This document shows, one piece after another, positions 16,354-28,200 of a stretch of 64,000 nt of DNA (within the stretch, counting starts at the first letter, position 1; every line of letters starts with the position of its first letter). The notes under the pieces were generated by a model, which made no database searches, was not told where the DNA came from, and was given only the letters and a program-made list of their open reading frames with translations. Origin of the DNA: Streptomyces jeddahensis. GTDB lineage: Bacteria; Actinomycetota; Actinomycetes; Streptomycetales; Streptomycetaceae. Location: contig NZ_LOHS01000081.1 of the NCBI RefSeq assembly GCF_001642995.1, positions 84,230-148,229 on the forward strand, in the 5' to 3' direction. The translations under genes and the position numbers were made by a program.

Positions 16354-16685
16354 CGGATCCCCCCGTGGATTCCACCGTTCCCGTACGTTGCCGTATGCAC
16401 CTTTCAGATGCTTCCCGGGCCTGGACGGTTGCGAACGCGGAGGCATGGTTGCGGCGAAGCCGGAGAGAGGGCGTGTGAGAGGTCGTGTCGAAGACGTGTG
16501 AGAGGTCGTGTCGGAGAGCGTGTGAGAGGCCGGGTCGGAGGCATACGGGAGGCGTGTGAGGAGCCCCTCGGAGAGTCTGTGAGGAAGGTCCCAGCGTGGG
16601 CCTCTCCACTGGCCGCACGCCCCCCACTACAGTCCGTCGCGAGGGTCGGTAGTTAACAGTGGGTAACTCAGCGGGAGGCACAACC
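16354..16685. other. Divergent promoter region with tandem repeats
   Basis: This 332-base region separates the L,D-transpeptidase and mutase genes and must hold both promoters. It contains three tandem 23-24 base repeats at 16473-16542. A possible plus-strand control region lies at 16640-16660 (GTTAACAGTGGGTAACTC), which carries the inverted half-sites GTTA and TAAC. No gene is supported. Confidence 0.5.
16473..16542 (+). repeat. Three tandem 23-24 base repeats
   Basis: Units begin at 16473, 16496 and 16520, each opening GTGTGAGAGG(T/C)CG(T/G)GTCG. The first two differ by one substitution and one length change. A shortened echo (GTGTGAGGAG) follows at 16554. They lie about 150 bases upstream of the mutase start. 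Confidence 0.7.
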
Positions 16686-18266
16686 ATGGCGCGGGAGTCG
16701 GAGTCGGGACTGCCCATCGAGCCGGTGTACGGGCCGGACGCCCTCGAGGGCTGGGATCCGGCGGAGAAGCTGGGTGAGCCGGGTTCGTACCCCTTCACGC
16801 GCGGTGTGTACCCGACGATGTACACGGGCCGTCCCTGGACGATGCGCCAGTACGCGGGCTTCGGTACCGCCGTCGAGTCCAACGCCCGCTACAAGCAGCT
16901 GATCGCCAACGGCACGATGGGCCTGTCGGTCGCCTTCGACCTGCCCACCCAGATGGGCCACGACAGCGACGCGCCGATCGCGCACGGCGAGGTCGGCAAG
17001 GTGGGCGTGGCGATCGACTCGATCGACGACATGCGGGTGCTGTTCGGCGGGATCCCGCTCGACAAGGTGTCGACGTCGATGACGATCAACGCCCCCGCCG
17101 CGCTGCTCCTCCTCATGTACCAGCTGGTCGGCGAGGAGCAGGGCGTGCCCGCGGACAAGCTCACGGGCACGATCCAGAACGACGTGCTGAAGGAGTACAT
17201 CGCGCGCGGGACGTACATCTTCCCGCCCAAGCCGTCGCTGCGGCTGATCGCGGACATCTTCAAGTACTGCAGGACCGAGATCCCGAAGTGGAACACGATC
17301 TCGATCTCCGGGTACCACATGGCCGAGGCCGGTGCCTCGCCCGCGCAGGAGATCGCGTTCACGCTCGCGGACGGCATCGAGTACGTGCGCACGGCCGTCG
17401 CGGCCGGCATGGACGTGGACGATTTCGCGCCGCGTCTGTCGTTCTTCTTCGTGGCGCGTACGACGATCCTCGAGGAGGTCGCGAAGTTCCGTGCCGCGCG
17501 CCGTATCTGGGCGAAGGTGATGCGGGACGAGTTCGGCGCGAAGAACCCGAAGTCGCTGATGCTCCGCTTCCACACGCAGACGGCCGGCGTGCAGCTCACG
17601 GCGCAGCAGCCCGAGGTGAACCTGGTCCGCGTGGCCGTCCAGGGACTGGCGGCGGTGCTCGGCGGCACCCAGTCCCTGCACACCAACTCCTTCGACGAGG
17701 CCATCGCGCTGCCGACCGACAAGTCCGCGCGCCTCGCCCTGCGGACGCAGCAGGTCCTGGCCTACGAAACGGACGTGACCGCGACCGTCGACCCCTTCGC
17801 GGGCTCCTACGTCATAGAGAAGATGACGGACGAGGTGGAGGCCGCCGCCCTGGAGCTCATGGGCAAGGTCGAGGACCTGGGCGGCGCGGTCAACGCCATC
17901 GAGCGCGGCTTCCAGAAGAACGAGATCGAGCGCTCCGCCTACCGCATCGCCCAGGAGACCGACTCCGGCGAGCGCGTCGTGGTCGGCGTGAACCGCTTCC
18001 AGCTCGACGAGGAGGAGCCGTACGAGCCGCTCCGCGTCGACCCGGCGATCGAGGCCCAGCAGGCCGAGCGCCTGGCCAAGCTGCGCGCCGAGCGCGACCA
18101 GGCGGCCGTGGACACGGCCCTCGCCGAGCTGAAGAAGGCGGCCGAGGGCACGGACAACGTCCTGTACCCGATGAAGGACGCCCTGCGCGCCCGCGCGACG
18201 GTGGGCGAGGTGTGCAACGCGCTACGGGAGGTGTGGGGGACCTACGTGCCGTCGGATGCCTTCTGA
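16686..18266 (+). CDS. Methylmalonyl-CoA mutase-type large subunit lacking the B12 domain
   Basis: A 526-residue protein covering only the substrate-binding TIM barrel of acyl-CoA mutases; full-length mutases add a C-terminal cobalamin domain (about 730 residues). Substrate-site residues of true methylmalonyl-CoA mutase appear kept: Tyr in TMYTGRPWTMRQYAG, Arg of RPW, Tyr of RQY and Arg in ARGTYIFPP, whereas isobutyryl-CoA mutases carry Phe and Gln at two of these. SISGYHMAEAGA and TQSLHTNSFDEA are further family motifs. ATG 16686 follows GGGAGG. A separate small B12 subunit would be needed and none is in this window. Likely role: methylmalonyl/succinyl-CoA or related acyl-CoA isomerisation. 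Confidence 0.9.
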   Translation: MARESESGLPIEPVYGPDALEGWDPAEKLGEPGSYPFTRGVYPTMYTGRPWTMRQYAGFGTAVESNARYKQLIANGTMGLSVAFDLPTQMGHDSDAPIAHGEVGKVGVAIDSIDDMRVLFGGIPLDKVSTSMTINAPAALLLLMYQLVGEEQGVPADKLTGTIQNDVLKEYIARGTYIFPPKPSLRLIADIFKYCRTEIPKWNTISISGYHMAEAGASPAQEIAFTLADGIEYVRTAVAAGMDVDDFAPRLSFFFVARTTILEEVAKFRAARRIWAKVMRDEFGAKNPKSLMLRFHTQTAGVQLTAQQPEVNLVRVAVQGLAAVLGGTQSLHTNSFDEAIALPTDKSARLALRTQQVLAYETDVTATVDPFAGSYVIEKMTDEVEAAALELMGKVEDLGGAVNAIERGFQKNEIERSAYRIAQETDSGERVVVGVNRFQLDEEEPYEPLRVDPAIEAQQAERLAKLRAERDQAAVDTALAELKKAAEGTDNVLYPMKDALRARATVGEVCNALREVWGTYVPSDAF

Positions 18267-18378
18267 CCTGGTCGGTTCCTTCGTGGACACCCTGCTCGAC
18301 GGCGGCGGCTGACGTCCCGTCGTCCCACCCCGCGATATCCGAAGGCGGAGTGGCGTACCCGCATGCGACACTCCGCCC

Positions 18379-19032
18379 ATGCTTGGCGTTACGAACCTTC
18401 CGACCTATCTCGCGGGGCTTGTCCTCATCATCCTGCTGCCGGGGCCCAACTCGCTCTACGTGCTGTCCGTCGCCGCGCGGCGCGGCATTCGCAGCGGATA
18501 CACGGCGGCCGCCGGGGTGTTCCTCGGGGACACGGTCCTGATGACCCTGTCGGCGGCCGGTGTCGCCTCGCTGCTGCAGGGCAACGCCGTGCTGTTCGGG
18601 ATCGTGAAGTACGCCGGCGCGGGCTATCTGAGCTGGCTCGCGATCGGGATGCTGCGGGCCGCGTGGGGCATGTGGCGTACGCGGCGGGAGAGGAGCGTCG
18701 CCGACGAGGCGCCCACGGCGGCCGCCGCCGATGAGCGGCCCTTCCGCCGAGCTCTCGTGATCAGCCTGCTGAACCCCAAGGCGATCCTGTTCTTCGTCGC
18801 CTTCTTCGTGCAGTTCGTGGACCCGGCCTACGCCTATCCGGCCCTCTCGTTCGTCGTGCTCGGCGCTTTCGCTCAGCTGGCGAGCTTCCTCTACCTCAGC
18901 GCGCTGATCTTCAGCGGGACACGGCTCGCCGATGCCTTCCGGCGTCGTAGGCGGCTGTCGGCGGGGGCGACGTCGGCGGCGGGCGCGCTGTTCCTCGGGT
19001 TCGCGGTGAAGCTGTCGCTGGCCAGCGCGTAA
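18379..19032 (+). CDS. LysE/RhtB-family amino acid exporter, LeuE-like
   Basis: A 217-residue inner-membrane protein with about six helices. The N-terminus carries the LysE-family motif LPGPNSLYVLSVAARRGIRS, and the centre has RRALVISLLNPKAILFFVAF, the second family signature (NPKAxLFF). Members export amino acids such as leucine, homoserine or lysine; LeuE is the closest named type, but substrate cannot be fixed from sequence. The loop at residues 100-125 is charged and cytoplasmic. No clear ribosome-binding site precedes the ATG. It stands alone between the mutase gene and an AT-rich promoter region. Confidence 0.85.
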   Translation: MLGVTNLPTYLAGLVLIILLPGPNSLYVLSVAARRGIRSGYTAAAGVFLGDTVLMTLSAAGVASLLQGNAVLFGIVKYAGAGYLSWLAIGMLRAAWGMWRTRRERSVADEAPTAAAADERPFRRALVISLLNPKAILFFVAFFVQFVDPAYAYPALSFVVLGAFAQLASFLYLSALIFSGTRLADAFRRRRRLSAGATSAAGALFLGFAVKLSLASA

Positions 19033-19116
19033 AGACTGGCTCAAAACTTCCTGTTTAAAAGGGAATTGGTGCCCTTCAGGTACTCAATGCCCTGTATAGG
19101 CGCGATGTCTCGACAC

Positions 19117-19145
19117 TTGACATGGTCACGCGCTTCTTCTGTACA
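19117..19145 (+). promoter_or_regulatory. Probable housekeeping promoter of the Rhs toxin gene
   Basis: TTGACA (19117-19122) and TGTACA (19140-19145) are spaced 17 bases apart, about 75 bases before the ATG at 19220. The surrounding 19035-19145 stretch is far more AT-rich than its neighbours. This is a sequence match only. Confidence 0.5.
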
Positions 19146-19219
19146 ACTCGCTGTCGGCGACCGCCCTCGGGCGGCCGCCGATCCCTGTCCGCTCCCGAAA
19201 GGATCCGGGGCAAGCAGCG

Positions 19220-22200
19220 ATGTACGGATTCGGACCACGCGTACGACGCGTTCTGGCGACGACCGGCATGGTGTCGGTCCTTGCCGCTGGTCTGCCGCAG
19301 CCAGCCTTCGCGGCGCCCGCCGACGGCAAGGCGCTGCTCGGCGGCATCAAGGACTGGCTGGGCGTCGACGACGACGAGCAAGAGCCCGCGAAGCCCCCGG
19401 AGCTGTCCGACGCGGGGGTGCCCAGCAACGAGCACCTGCCACGGGGCAGCGTCAGACCCAAACCCAAGCGGGTCAAGGAACTCAAGGACAGACGCACGCC
19501 CAGCGCCCGCTACTGGCAGCTGTCCGACGGCAGAATCCAGTCCGAGGTCTCCTCCGTGCCCACGCACTACGAGGCCGGCAAGGACTGGAAGCCCATCGAC
19601 ACCGCCGTGCGCGGCACGGAACGCGACGGCTACCGGTACGCCAACACCACCAACCTCGCCAAGACGTACTTCGGCGAGCGCCCCGGCGAACTCGTCCGGT
19701 TCGAACTGGACAAGGGCCACTGGGTGGTCATCGGCCTCAAGGGCGCCGCGGACAAGAAGCTCAGCCCGAAGACCGAGGGTGACACGGTCATCTACGAGGA
19801 CGCCCTGAGCGAGGGCGCCGACCTGACGTACACGGTCGGGCACGGCACCGTGAAGGAGGGCATCGTCCTCGACGGGCCCCCGAAGGGCACGCCGTCCTAC
19901 GCGTTCACGCTCACCACCAAGGGCTTGACCGCCAAGCGGCTGAAGAGCGGCGCCATCGCCCTCTACACCGACGCCTCCGGCCCGAACCGCCCCGATCTGG
20001 TCATTCCCGCGCCGTTCATGACGGACGCGAAGAAGAAGGCCGACTCACCGTACGGCACCGCCGGCACCGACGCGGTCCGGCAGACCCTCAAGGCGTCCGG
20101 CCGCGACGGGAGTTACGAGCTCACCCTCCGCCCGGACGCCAAGTGGCTCGCCTCCGACAAGCGCAGCTACCCCGTCGTCATCGACCCGACCATCTCGATC
20201 TCGCCGACGGTCAGCCAGTCGCAGGACGTGATGATCTCCTCCGACGGGCCGACCAGCAACTACGACGGGGTGTGGCGGCTCTCCGTCGGCAACACCTCCA
20301 CTGGCAGCTCCCGCGCCCTGCTGAAGTTCCCCCTCGGCAGCGTGCCGGCCGGGACGAAGCTGGACTCCGCCGACCTGCGCCTCTACTACGACCAGACGCA
20401 CACCGTGAGCGACACGGAGGTGCTGCTCGAGGCGCACCGGGCCACCCAGGCCTGGGACGAGACCACCGCGACCTGGAACAGCGCCAGCGGCATCACGGGC
20501 GAGCTGTCCGGCACCTCGGTCCTGGTGGACGACCGCGACTCCGGCACCACCGCGGCCAAGGGCGCCTGGCCGGCCTCGACCAACACGGCGTACACGCAGT
20601 ACGCGGTCAACCAGGACTACCTGTACAACAAGGACCTGCTGCCCGGGGACACCTACACCTGGCAGCCGAACCTCCCCGAGGACGGCGACTACCGGGTCGA
20701 CGTGCACTACGTCCCCGCGTCCGACCGGGCCACCAACGCGCCGTACACGGTGACGTACAACGGCGGCAGCAAGACGTACACGGTCGACCAGAGCAGCGGC
20801 ACCGGCGGTCAGTGGAAGACGCTCGGCACGCACCCGTTCAAGGCGGGCACCGCGGGCAAGGTCGTCCTCGGCGACGGCCCCGCGTCGACCTCCACCGCCG
20901 TCCTCGCCGACGCCGTACGCCTCACCAAGGGCGGAGTCGCCGTCAAGGAGCCGAACAAGAGCAACACCTGGAACTCCTTCAGCGTCACCAAGACCGTCCA
21001 GTCCTGGATCGACGGCACCAACCCGAACCACGGCTTCGTCATCAAGGCCGCCGACGAGCGCAGCACCGCTCCCAAGGGCGGACCGCGCTACGAGGCCGCC
21101 GAGTACGCGTACAAGGGCGAGGTCGCCAACTACCCCCGGCTCGTGCTCACCTACGGCCGCCCAGGCGTCACGCTCGACGCGCCCCAGGTGATCCACGCCA
21201 CCGGCGCCGAGCTCGACTGGTCCGCGTACAACGACCCGTCGGCCGACCTCGGTGACGACATCGTCGAGTACCAGGTGCACCGCAGCGTCTACCAGACGTT
21301 CACGCCGTCCCCCCAGACGCTGGTCGCCCCCGTCGCCAAGGACAAGACGAGCTTCACGGACACCACGGCGACGCCGACCCCGGCGGACTCCGCGGACTCG
21401 TTCGGGAACGTCTTCTACTACATGGTCGCGGTGAAGACGCGCGACGGACAGGTCATCCCCGCCGCGACACAGATCGTCAAACTCCCCAAGGCGGGCCGCA
21501 CGACGCTGGTGCTCCAGTCCGGGCAGGCCGACACCACGCTGTCCTCCGCCCAGCCCACTACCGGCCACGACACGCTCTCCGACGCGGGCCTGAACCGGAA
21601 CTGGCTGTCGGTGGGCAACAACTCGTCCACCTACGGCACGACGCGTGCGCTGCTGAAGTTCCCCGGCGTGAGCGCGATCCCGGCCAACTCGCGTGTGACG
21701 GAGGCGCAGCTGGACCTGTGGGGCTTCACCACCACCACGGGGACCCCGGGCGCGATCTATGAGGCCCGCGGGCTGACCAGGGACTTCGACGAGACCACAG
21801 CGTCCTGGAACAACTCCGCGACCGGCACCGCGTGGACGACGGCGGGCGGTGACATGGACGCCGCGGTCGCCGACACGGTGGGCACCGTCACCAACGACCC
21901 GGCGCGCCAGTCCTGGTACCTCACCTCGCTCGCCCAGTCCTGGGTCAGCGACCCGGCAAAGAACAAGGGCGTCGCGATCCGGCTCAAGGACGAGTCGGCA
22001 GCCGGCCCGCAGGAGCGGACGATCTTCCTCTCCTCGGAGGCCGAGGAGCCCCAGCTGCGCCCGCAGCTGGTCGTGACCTACATCGACAAGAGCACCGACT
22101 CGACGTACTTCGCGCCCGACACCCCGGCGCGCATGATCCCCGGCGACCAGTACACGGTCGACGTCACGCTGACCAACACCACCACCTCGGTGTGGAAGGC

Positions 22201-25200
22201 CGCCGACCAGGTGCTGTCCTACACCTGGTCGCTGCCGGACGGCACGGACGCCACCACCGGCGGCAACCAGCTCGAGACCGCCCTGCCCGAGGACCTCTAC
22301 CCGGGTGAGACGGTCACCGTGAAGGCGCAGCTCAAGGCGCCCATCAACAGCGACTCCGGCAACAAGCGGCTCGACTACGTCCTCAAGTGGGACCTGCGCG
22401 ACAAGACCGCGGGCACCTGGCTGTCGGCCACCGAGAACATCCCGCCGCTCGCCCAGAACGTCCGCGTCGAGGACCCGACCTCCGACCAGCTCGGCCTGGA
22501 GAAGTTCTACTCGTACGCGGGCAAGAACACGGGTGCGGGTTCGACGCTGATGACGAACCTGTACGCGGGCAACTCCGTCTGGCAGTACAACGCCTTCTCC
22601 AACCCCGGCCGCGGCCTGTCGACCTTCGTCCGCTTCGCGTACAACTCGCAGGACACCTCGGACACCGTCCTCGGCCACGGCTGGTCGGCCCAGGCCGCGA
22701 TGCCGCTGCGGCTCGGCGCGGCCCTGGACTTCCACCCCAACCCCAACCCGACCGAGGTGACGCTGCCCGACGGTGATGGCACCGCGCACGTCTTCCGCAA
22801 GCAGGACGACGGGACCTGGAAGGCCCCGGCCGGTGTGCACTACCTGCTGCAGCAGGGCTCCGGCGTGGACTGCACCCCGGACAAGGACGGCGACCCGAAG
22901 GCCTGGTCGCTGACGCGCCCGGACCGCACCCAGTTCTTCTTCGACTGCGACGGCTACCTCACGTCGATCACCGACAAGAACGGCAACACGCAGACGTACA
23001 CGTACGAGGAGCGCAAGTCCAACAACAAGCCGGTCAAGTTCCTGCGGTACATCACCGACCCGGCCGGGCGTCAGACCCTGACGGTGGACTACTACGCCAA
23101 GGGCGACTCGTACGCGTACATCAACGACGCCGGCACGAAGGTCACCGGCACCAACCTCACCAGCCCGAAGATCATCGACCACGTCAAGTCGATGACCGAC
23201 ATCTCGGGCCGCAAGCTCGAGTTCGTCTACAGCGACAAGGGTCTGCTGGGTGAGCTGACCGACGGCGCGGGCTCGTCCCAGCCGAAGGTCTTCACGTTCA
23301 CCTACGACGCCACGCAGGGCAACAAGAACGCCAAGCTGGTCAAGGTCACCGACCCGCGCTCCAACTCCACCTCGCTCGACTACTACTACCCGAGCGAGGG
23401 CGACGACCCGAAGTTCCACTGGAACACGCAGACCATCACCGACCGTCTCGGCGGCGACACCGGCTACGTCTACCGGGACACGGACGGCACCGCGGGCTCG
23501 TTCATCGAGACGAAGGTGACGGACGCGGAGAACCACACGACGACCCAGCTGCTGGACGGCTACGGCCGCTCCACGCAGATCACCAACGCCAAGTCCGAGA
23601 CGACCAAGCTGAACTGGGACGCGGACAACAACGTCACGCGCCTGGAGGAGGCCAACGGGGCCGTCACCACCTGGGTCTACGACCAGAAGACCGGCTACCC
23701 GCTGGAGCAGAAGGACGCCGAGGCCAACAAGAACGGCACCGCAGCCCAGACCTTCACCTACTCCTACGGCCTCAACGGCCACATCGCGGACCTCTTCCAG
23801 AAGAAGTCCCCGGAGGGCCGCACCTGGCAGTTCGGCTACGACAGCCGGGGCAACCTGACCTCGGTGGCGGACCCGAAGGGCGTGGCGTCCGCGACCGAGG
23901 GCGACTACACGTCGCGCACGGAGTACGACGCGTACGGCCAGGTGACGAAGGCGATCGACGCCAACGGTCACGCCACCGGCTACAGCGGCTTCCAGCCCAG
24001 CGGTTACCCGGCGACCATCACCGACGCGCTGAACAACCTGTCGAAGTTCGAGTACGACGTGCGCGGCAATGTCACCAAGGTGACGAACGCCAAGGACGCG
24101 CAGGTCACCCAGACCTACGACGTCTTCGGCCGGCCGCTGGAGAAGAAGGAGCCGAAGGACCAGGCGGGCGGCGAGTTCATCACCACGCCGGCGCCTGTGT
24201 ACGACGCCAACGACAACATCACCAGGGCCACCGCACCCAACGGAGCCGTGTCGACATCGGTGTACGACAAGGCGGACCAGCTCGTCGAGTCGACGATGCC
24301 CGGTGACGAGGCGACTGACCCCGCCCGCAAGACCACCACGACGTACGACAAGGTCGGCAATGTCCTGACGATCATCGAGCCGAAGGGCAACGAGACCGCC
24401 ACGGTCGGCGACTACACCACGACCACCACGTACGACGCGATCTACCAGCCCATCGAGGTCAAGGACGCGAACGGCGGCAAGGTCTCCACGTCGTACGACA
24501 ACGTCGGCAACGTGATCAAGGTGGTCGACCCCCGCAAGAACGCCTCCGCGGCCCCGGACGACTACACCACCAAGTACGAGTACGACCTGAACCACCGGGT
24601 CGTGAAGACAATCGACGCCATCGGCAAGTTCACCTCCGCCCGCTACGACAAGGACGGGCTGACCGTCGGTCAGACGGACGCCGAGGGCAATGAGGCGCTC
24701 GCCACGTACGACGAGCGCGGCGCACTCGTCGAGTCCAAGCTCCCGGTGAGCAAGGACGGCTCCGGGAACATCACCTACCGGACCACCAAGTATGAGTACG
24801 ACCAGGTCGGCAACCGGACGAAGACGATCACCCCGCGCGGTGTCGCCACCACCGACGACACCACGGACTACACGGCGGAGACCGTCTACGACGAGCTGAA
24901 CCGGGTGAAGGAGGAGCGCTCGCCCTTCGAGAAGGACGACGCTCGCTACAACACCCCCGACTCGACGTTCTACTTCTACGACGAGGTCGGCAACCTCAGC
25001 TCGGTGTCCGCGCCGCCGTCGGACGGCCAGACCGTCCGCAACGTCACCGAGTACACCTACTACGACAACGGCTGGACGAGGACTGCGAAGGACCCGTGGG
25101 ACATCACCACGTCCTACGACTACAACCAACTCGGCCAGCAGACGAAGAACACCCTCACCTCGGCCGGTGGCTCCCAGCAGCGCACCATGACCTGGGACTA

Positions 25201-28200
25201 CTACCAGTCGGGTAACCAGAAGGCCCGCTCCGACGACGGTGTCCCCGTCGGCAAGCAGGTCGTCCTGGTCGACAGCTCGGACTTCAACAACACCGCGATC
25301 CAGGGCAACTGGTCGCGTACGCAGGCCGAGCAGCAGTACGGCTATGACACCTACTCGCATCCGGCGGGCACCGGCGCCGATAAGTTCGTCTGGCAGCTCA
25401 ACATCCCGCAGGACGGCACGTACGAGGTCTTCGTACGTCACCCGAAGATGACGGGCGCGGCGAGCGACGCCAAGTTCACGGTCGACCACAACGGCGGCAG
25501 CGTCACCAAGACGGTCGACCAGACCCAGAACACCGGCAACTGGATCTCGCTGGGCAGCTACTCCTTCGTCGAGGACGGCCCCCAGAAGGTCAGCCTCACC
25601 GATCAGGCCAACGGCACCGTCGTCGCTGACGCGGTGAAGCTTGTCCGCTCCAACACGGGTGAGACTGACAACGAGAAGAAGGACTTCACCTACAAGTACG
25701 ACGCCAACGGCGCGATGGTGGAGGTCAAGGACAACTCGTCGGGCGCCAAGACGGACACATATCGGATCGCCTACGACGGCCTCAACCGGATCTCCAAGGT
25801 CGAGGAAATCGCGTCCGGCACGGTGAAGAACACCACCGCGCTGACCTACAACGAGAACGGCAACCCCGTCACGTCGACCCATGACCTGACGTGGTCCAAG
25901 ATCGAGTACGACGAGCGTGACCTGGTTTCCAAGGTCACCAACGCGGACTCACCGACAGCCGGCAACCAGCAGATCACCACGCTGGCGTACACGGCCCGCG
26001 GGCAGTTGCTGAAGCAGACCAAGCCCAACGGCAACACGCTCGACATGACGTACTACCTCGACGGGTCGGTCAAGCAGTCCGTCGAGAAGACGTCCAGCGG
26101 CACGGTGGTGGCGCAGCACGACCTGGAGTACTCGCTCAACGGCCACCGCTCCAAGGACGTGCTGAAGCTGATGAACGCCGACGACAACTCGGCGTACATC
26201 AACAACACGTACACCTTCGACTACGACCCGCAGGACCGCATCACCAACGTCACCAAGAGCGGTGACTCCCCGGCCACCGAGTCCTACGTCTACGACCGCA
26301 ACAGCAACGTCATAGAACAGACGGTCGACAACATCCGTACGACCATGCGCTATGACCGCAACCGGCTGCTGTCGGCGAGCGCAGACGGCGTCTCCTCCAC
26401 CTACAACTACGACCCGCTCGGCCGACTCGATACCGTCAGCATCGGCGGCAAGACCTCGCAGAAGTACTACTACGACGGCTTCGACCGCACCGTGAAGGTC
26501 CGGGCCGGCTCCGGTACGGCCGCGGTGACCACGTCGTACGTCTTCGACCCCTTCGACCGGACGGTTTCCCAGACAGCGTCCGGGAGCGAGTCCAAGACCA
26601 CCGCGTTCACCTACCTCGGCCTGGACAACCAGGTTCTGCGTGAGGAACTGAACGGCAAGCCCGACAAGTCGTACCAGTACCTGCCCTCCGGCCAGCAGGC
26701 CACTCAGATCAAGCACAAGGACGACGGCAGCAAGGAGTACTCGCAGTACACGAACAGCCCGCGCGGTGACATCGAAGCGATCACCAAGGAGGACGGCAAG
26801 ACCCGGGCCACCTACGGCTACACCGCATACGGCAAGGACGACGAGTCGCAGTTCACCGGTGCTGACAAGCCGGACGCAGCGAATCCCGACAAGGAGTCGT
26901 ACAACGCCTTCCGCTTCAACGCGTCCCGCTGGGACGGGGCGTCCGGCACCTACGACATGGGATTCCGCAACTACGACCCGGGCCTGAACCGCTTCCTGAC
27001 CCGTGACCTGTACGGCGGCGCACTCGCGGATATGTCACTGGCCACGGATCCCTTCACCGGCAACCGCTACGCCTTCGCCGGCGGCAACCCGATCAGCTTC
27101 GTGGAGTTGGACGGCCACCTGTTCGGCCTGTCGCTCTCCGACATCGGTCATGCCGCACTCGACGTCGTCGGCATGGTTCCGGTCGTGGGCGAGGTCGCGG
27201 ACGTCGCCAACGGCATCTGGTACGCGGCGGAGGGCAACTACGCCGATGCCGCGCTCTCCATGGCCTCGGCCATTCCGCTCGTCGGTTACGGAGCCACGGC
27301 GGTCAAGGCGGGCAAGTACGCCAAGAAGGGTGTCGACGCCCTCGACACCGCCAATGACGTGCGAAAGGCGGAGAACAAGGCCGAGGCGGCCGCGGATGCG
27401 GGCAATACCGCTCGCAAGACCGATCCCGAAACGCCCGGTGGCCCCAAGAACGGGACCAAGGAGCCGGAAGCGCCCAAGTGCACGAACAGTTTCGTGCCCG
27501 GAACCCGGGTGGTGATGGCCGACGGCTCGACCAAGGCCATCGAGGAGCTGCGCGAGGGTGACCACGTCCTGGCCACGGACGTCGAGTCCGGTGACACCCG
27601 AGGCCGCGAGGTGATCGACACCTTCAGCAGCAAGGGCGGCAAGGACCTCGTGACGCTCACCGTCGACGTCGACGGCCGTGACGGGGACAGAACCGCCAAG
27701 ATCACCTCCACCGAGGCGCACACCTACTGGCTCCCTGATGCCGGCCGGTGGGTCGAAGCGGGCGACCTCGACCCCGGCGCCTGGCTCCGCACGTCGAGCG
27801 GTACGTGGGTCCAGATCACCGCCGTCGACCACCAGCACCGCACTGAGCGTGTCCACAACCTCACCGTCGCCAGCGTTCACACGTACTACGTGGTGGCCGG
27901 CGGGGAGACCCTTCTCGTCCACAACGCGAACTGCGAACCGGTCGAGATCACGGTCCGGTACCAGGAGGGGATGTCGCGGACGGAGTTCGCCAAGAAAGCC
28001 GCGGCGCTGCAGAAGCTGAGCGACGAAGGCAAGCTGTTCAAGGCCCCCAACCCGGTCGCCCGCAATTCCGCTGTCACCAAGAACTACAAGGGTGACCTGA
28101 TCCGGCGGGTGTACGACCAGTACGGGGGGACGAACCCCGCCTTCGCCGACAAGCTGAAGGACAGGATCCTCAACCGCATGGACCCTGACCACGTGCACGA

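Noticed and set aside
20045..25882. A 1945-codon open frame on the minus strand inside the Rhs gene
   Set aside because: It is antisense to a protein with clear domains on the plus strand. High third-position G+C suppresses stops on the opposite strand, and the translation is Val/Arg/Gly-rich with no domains.
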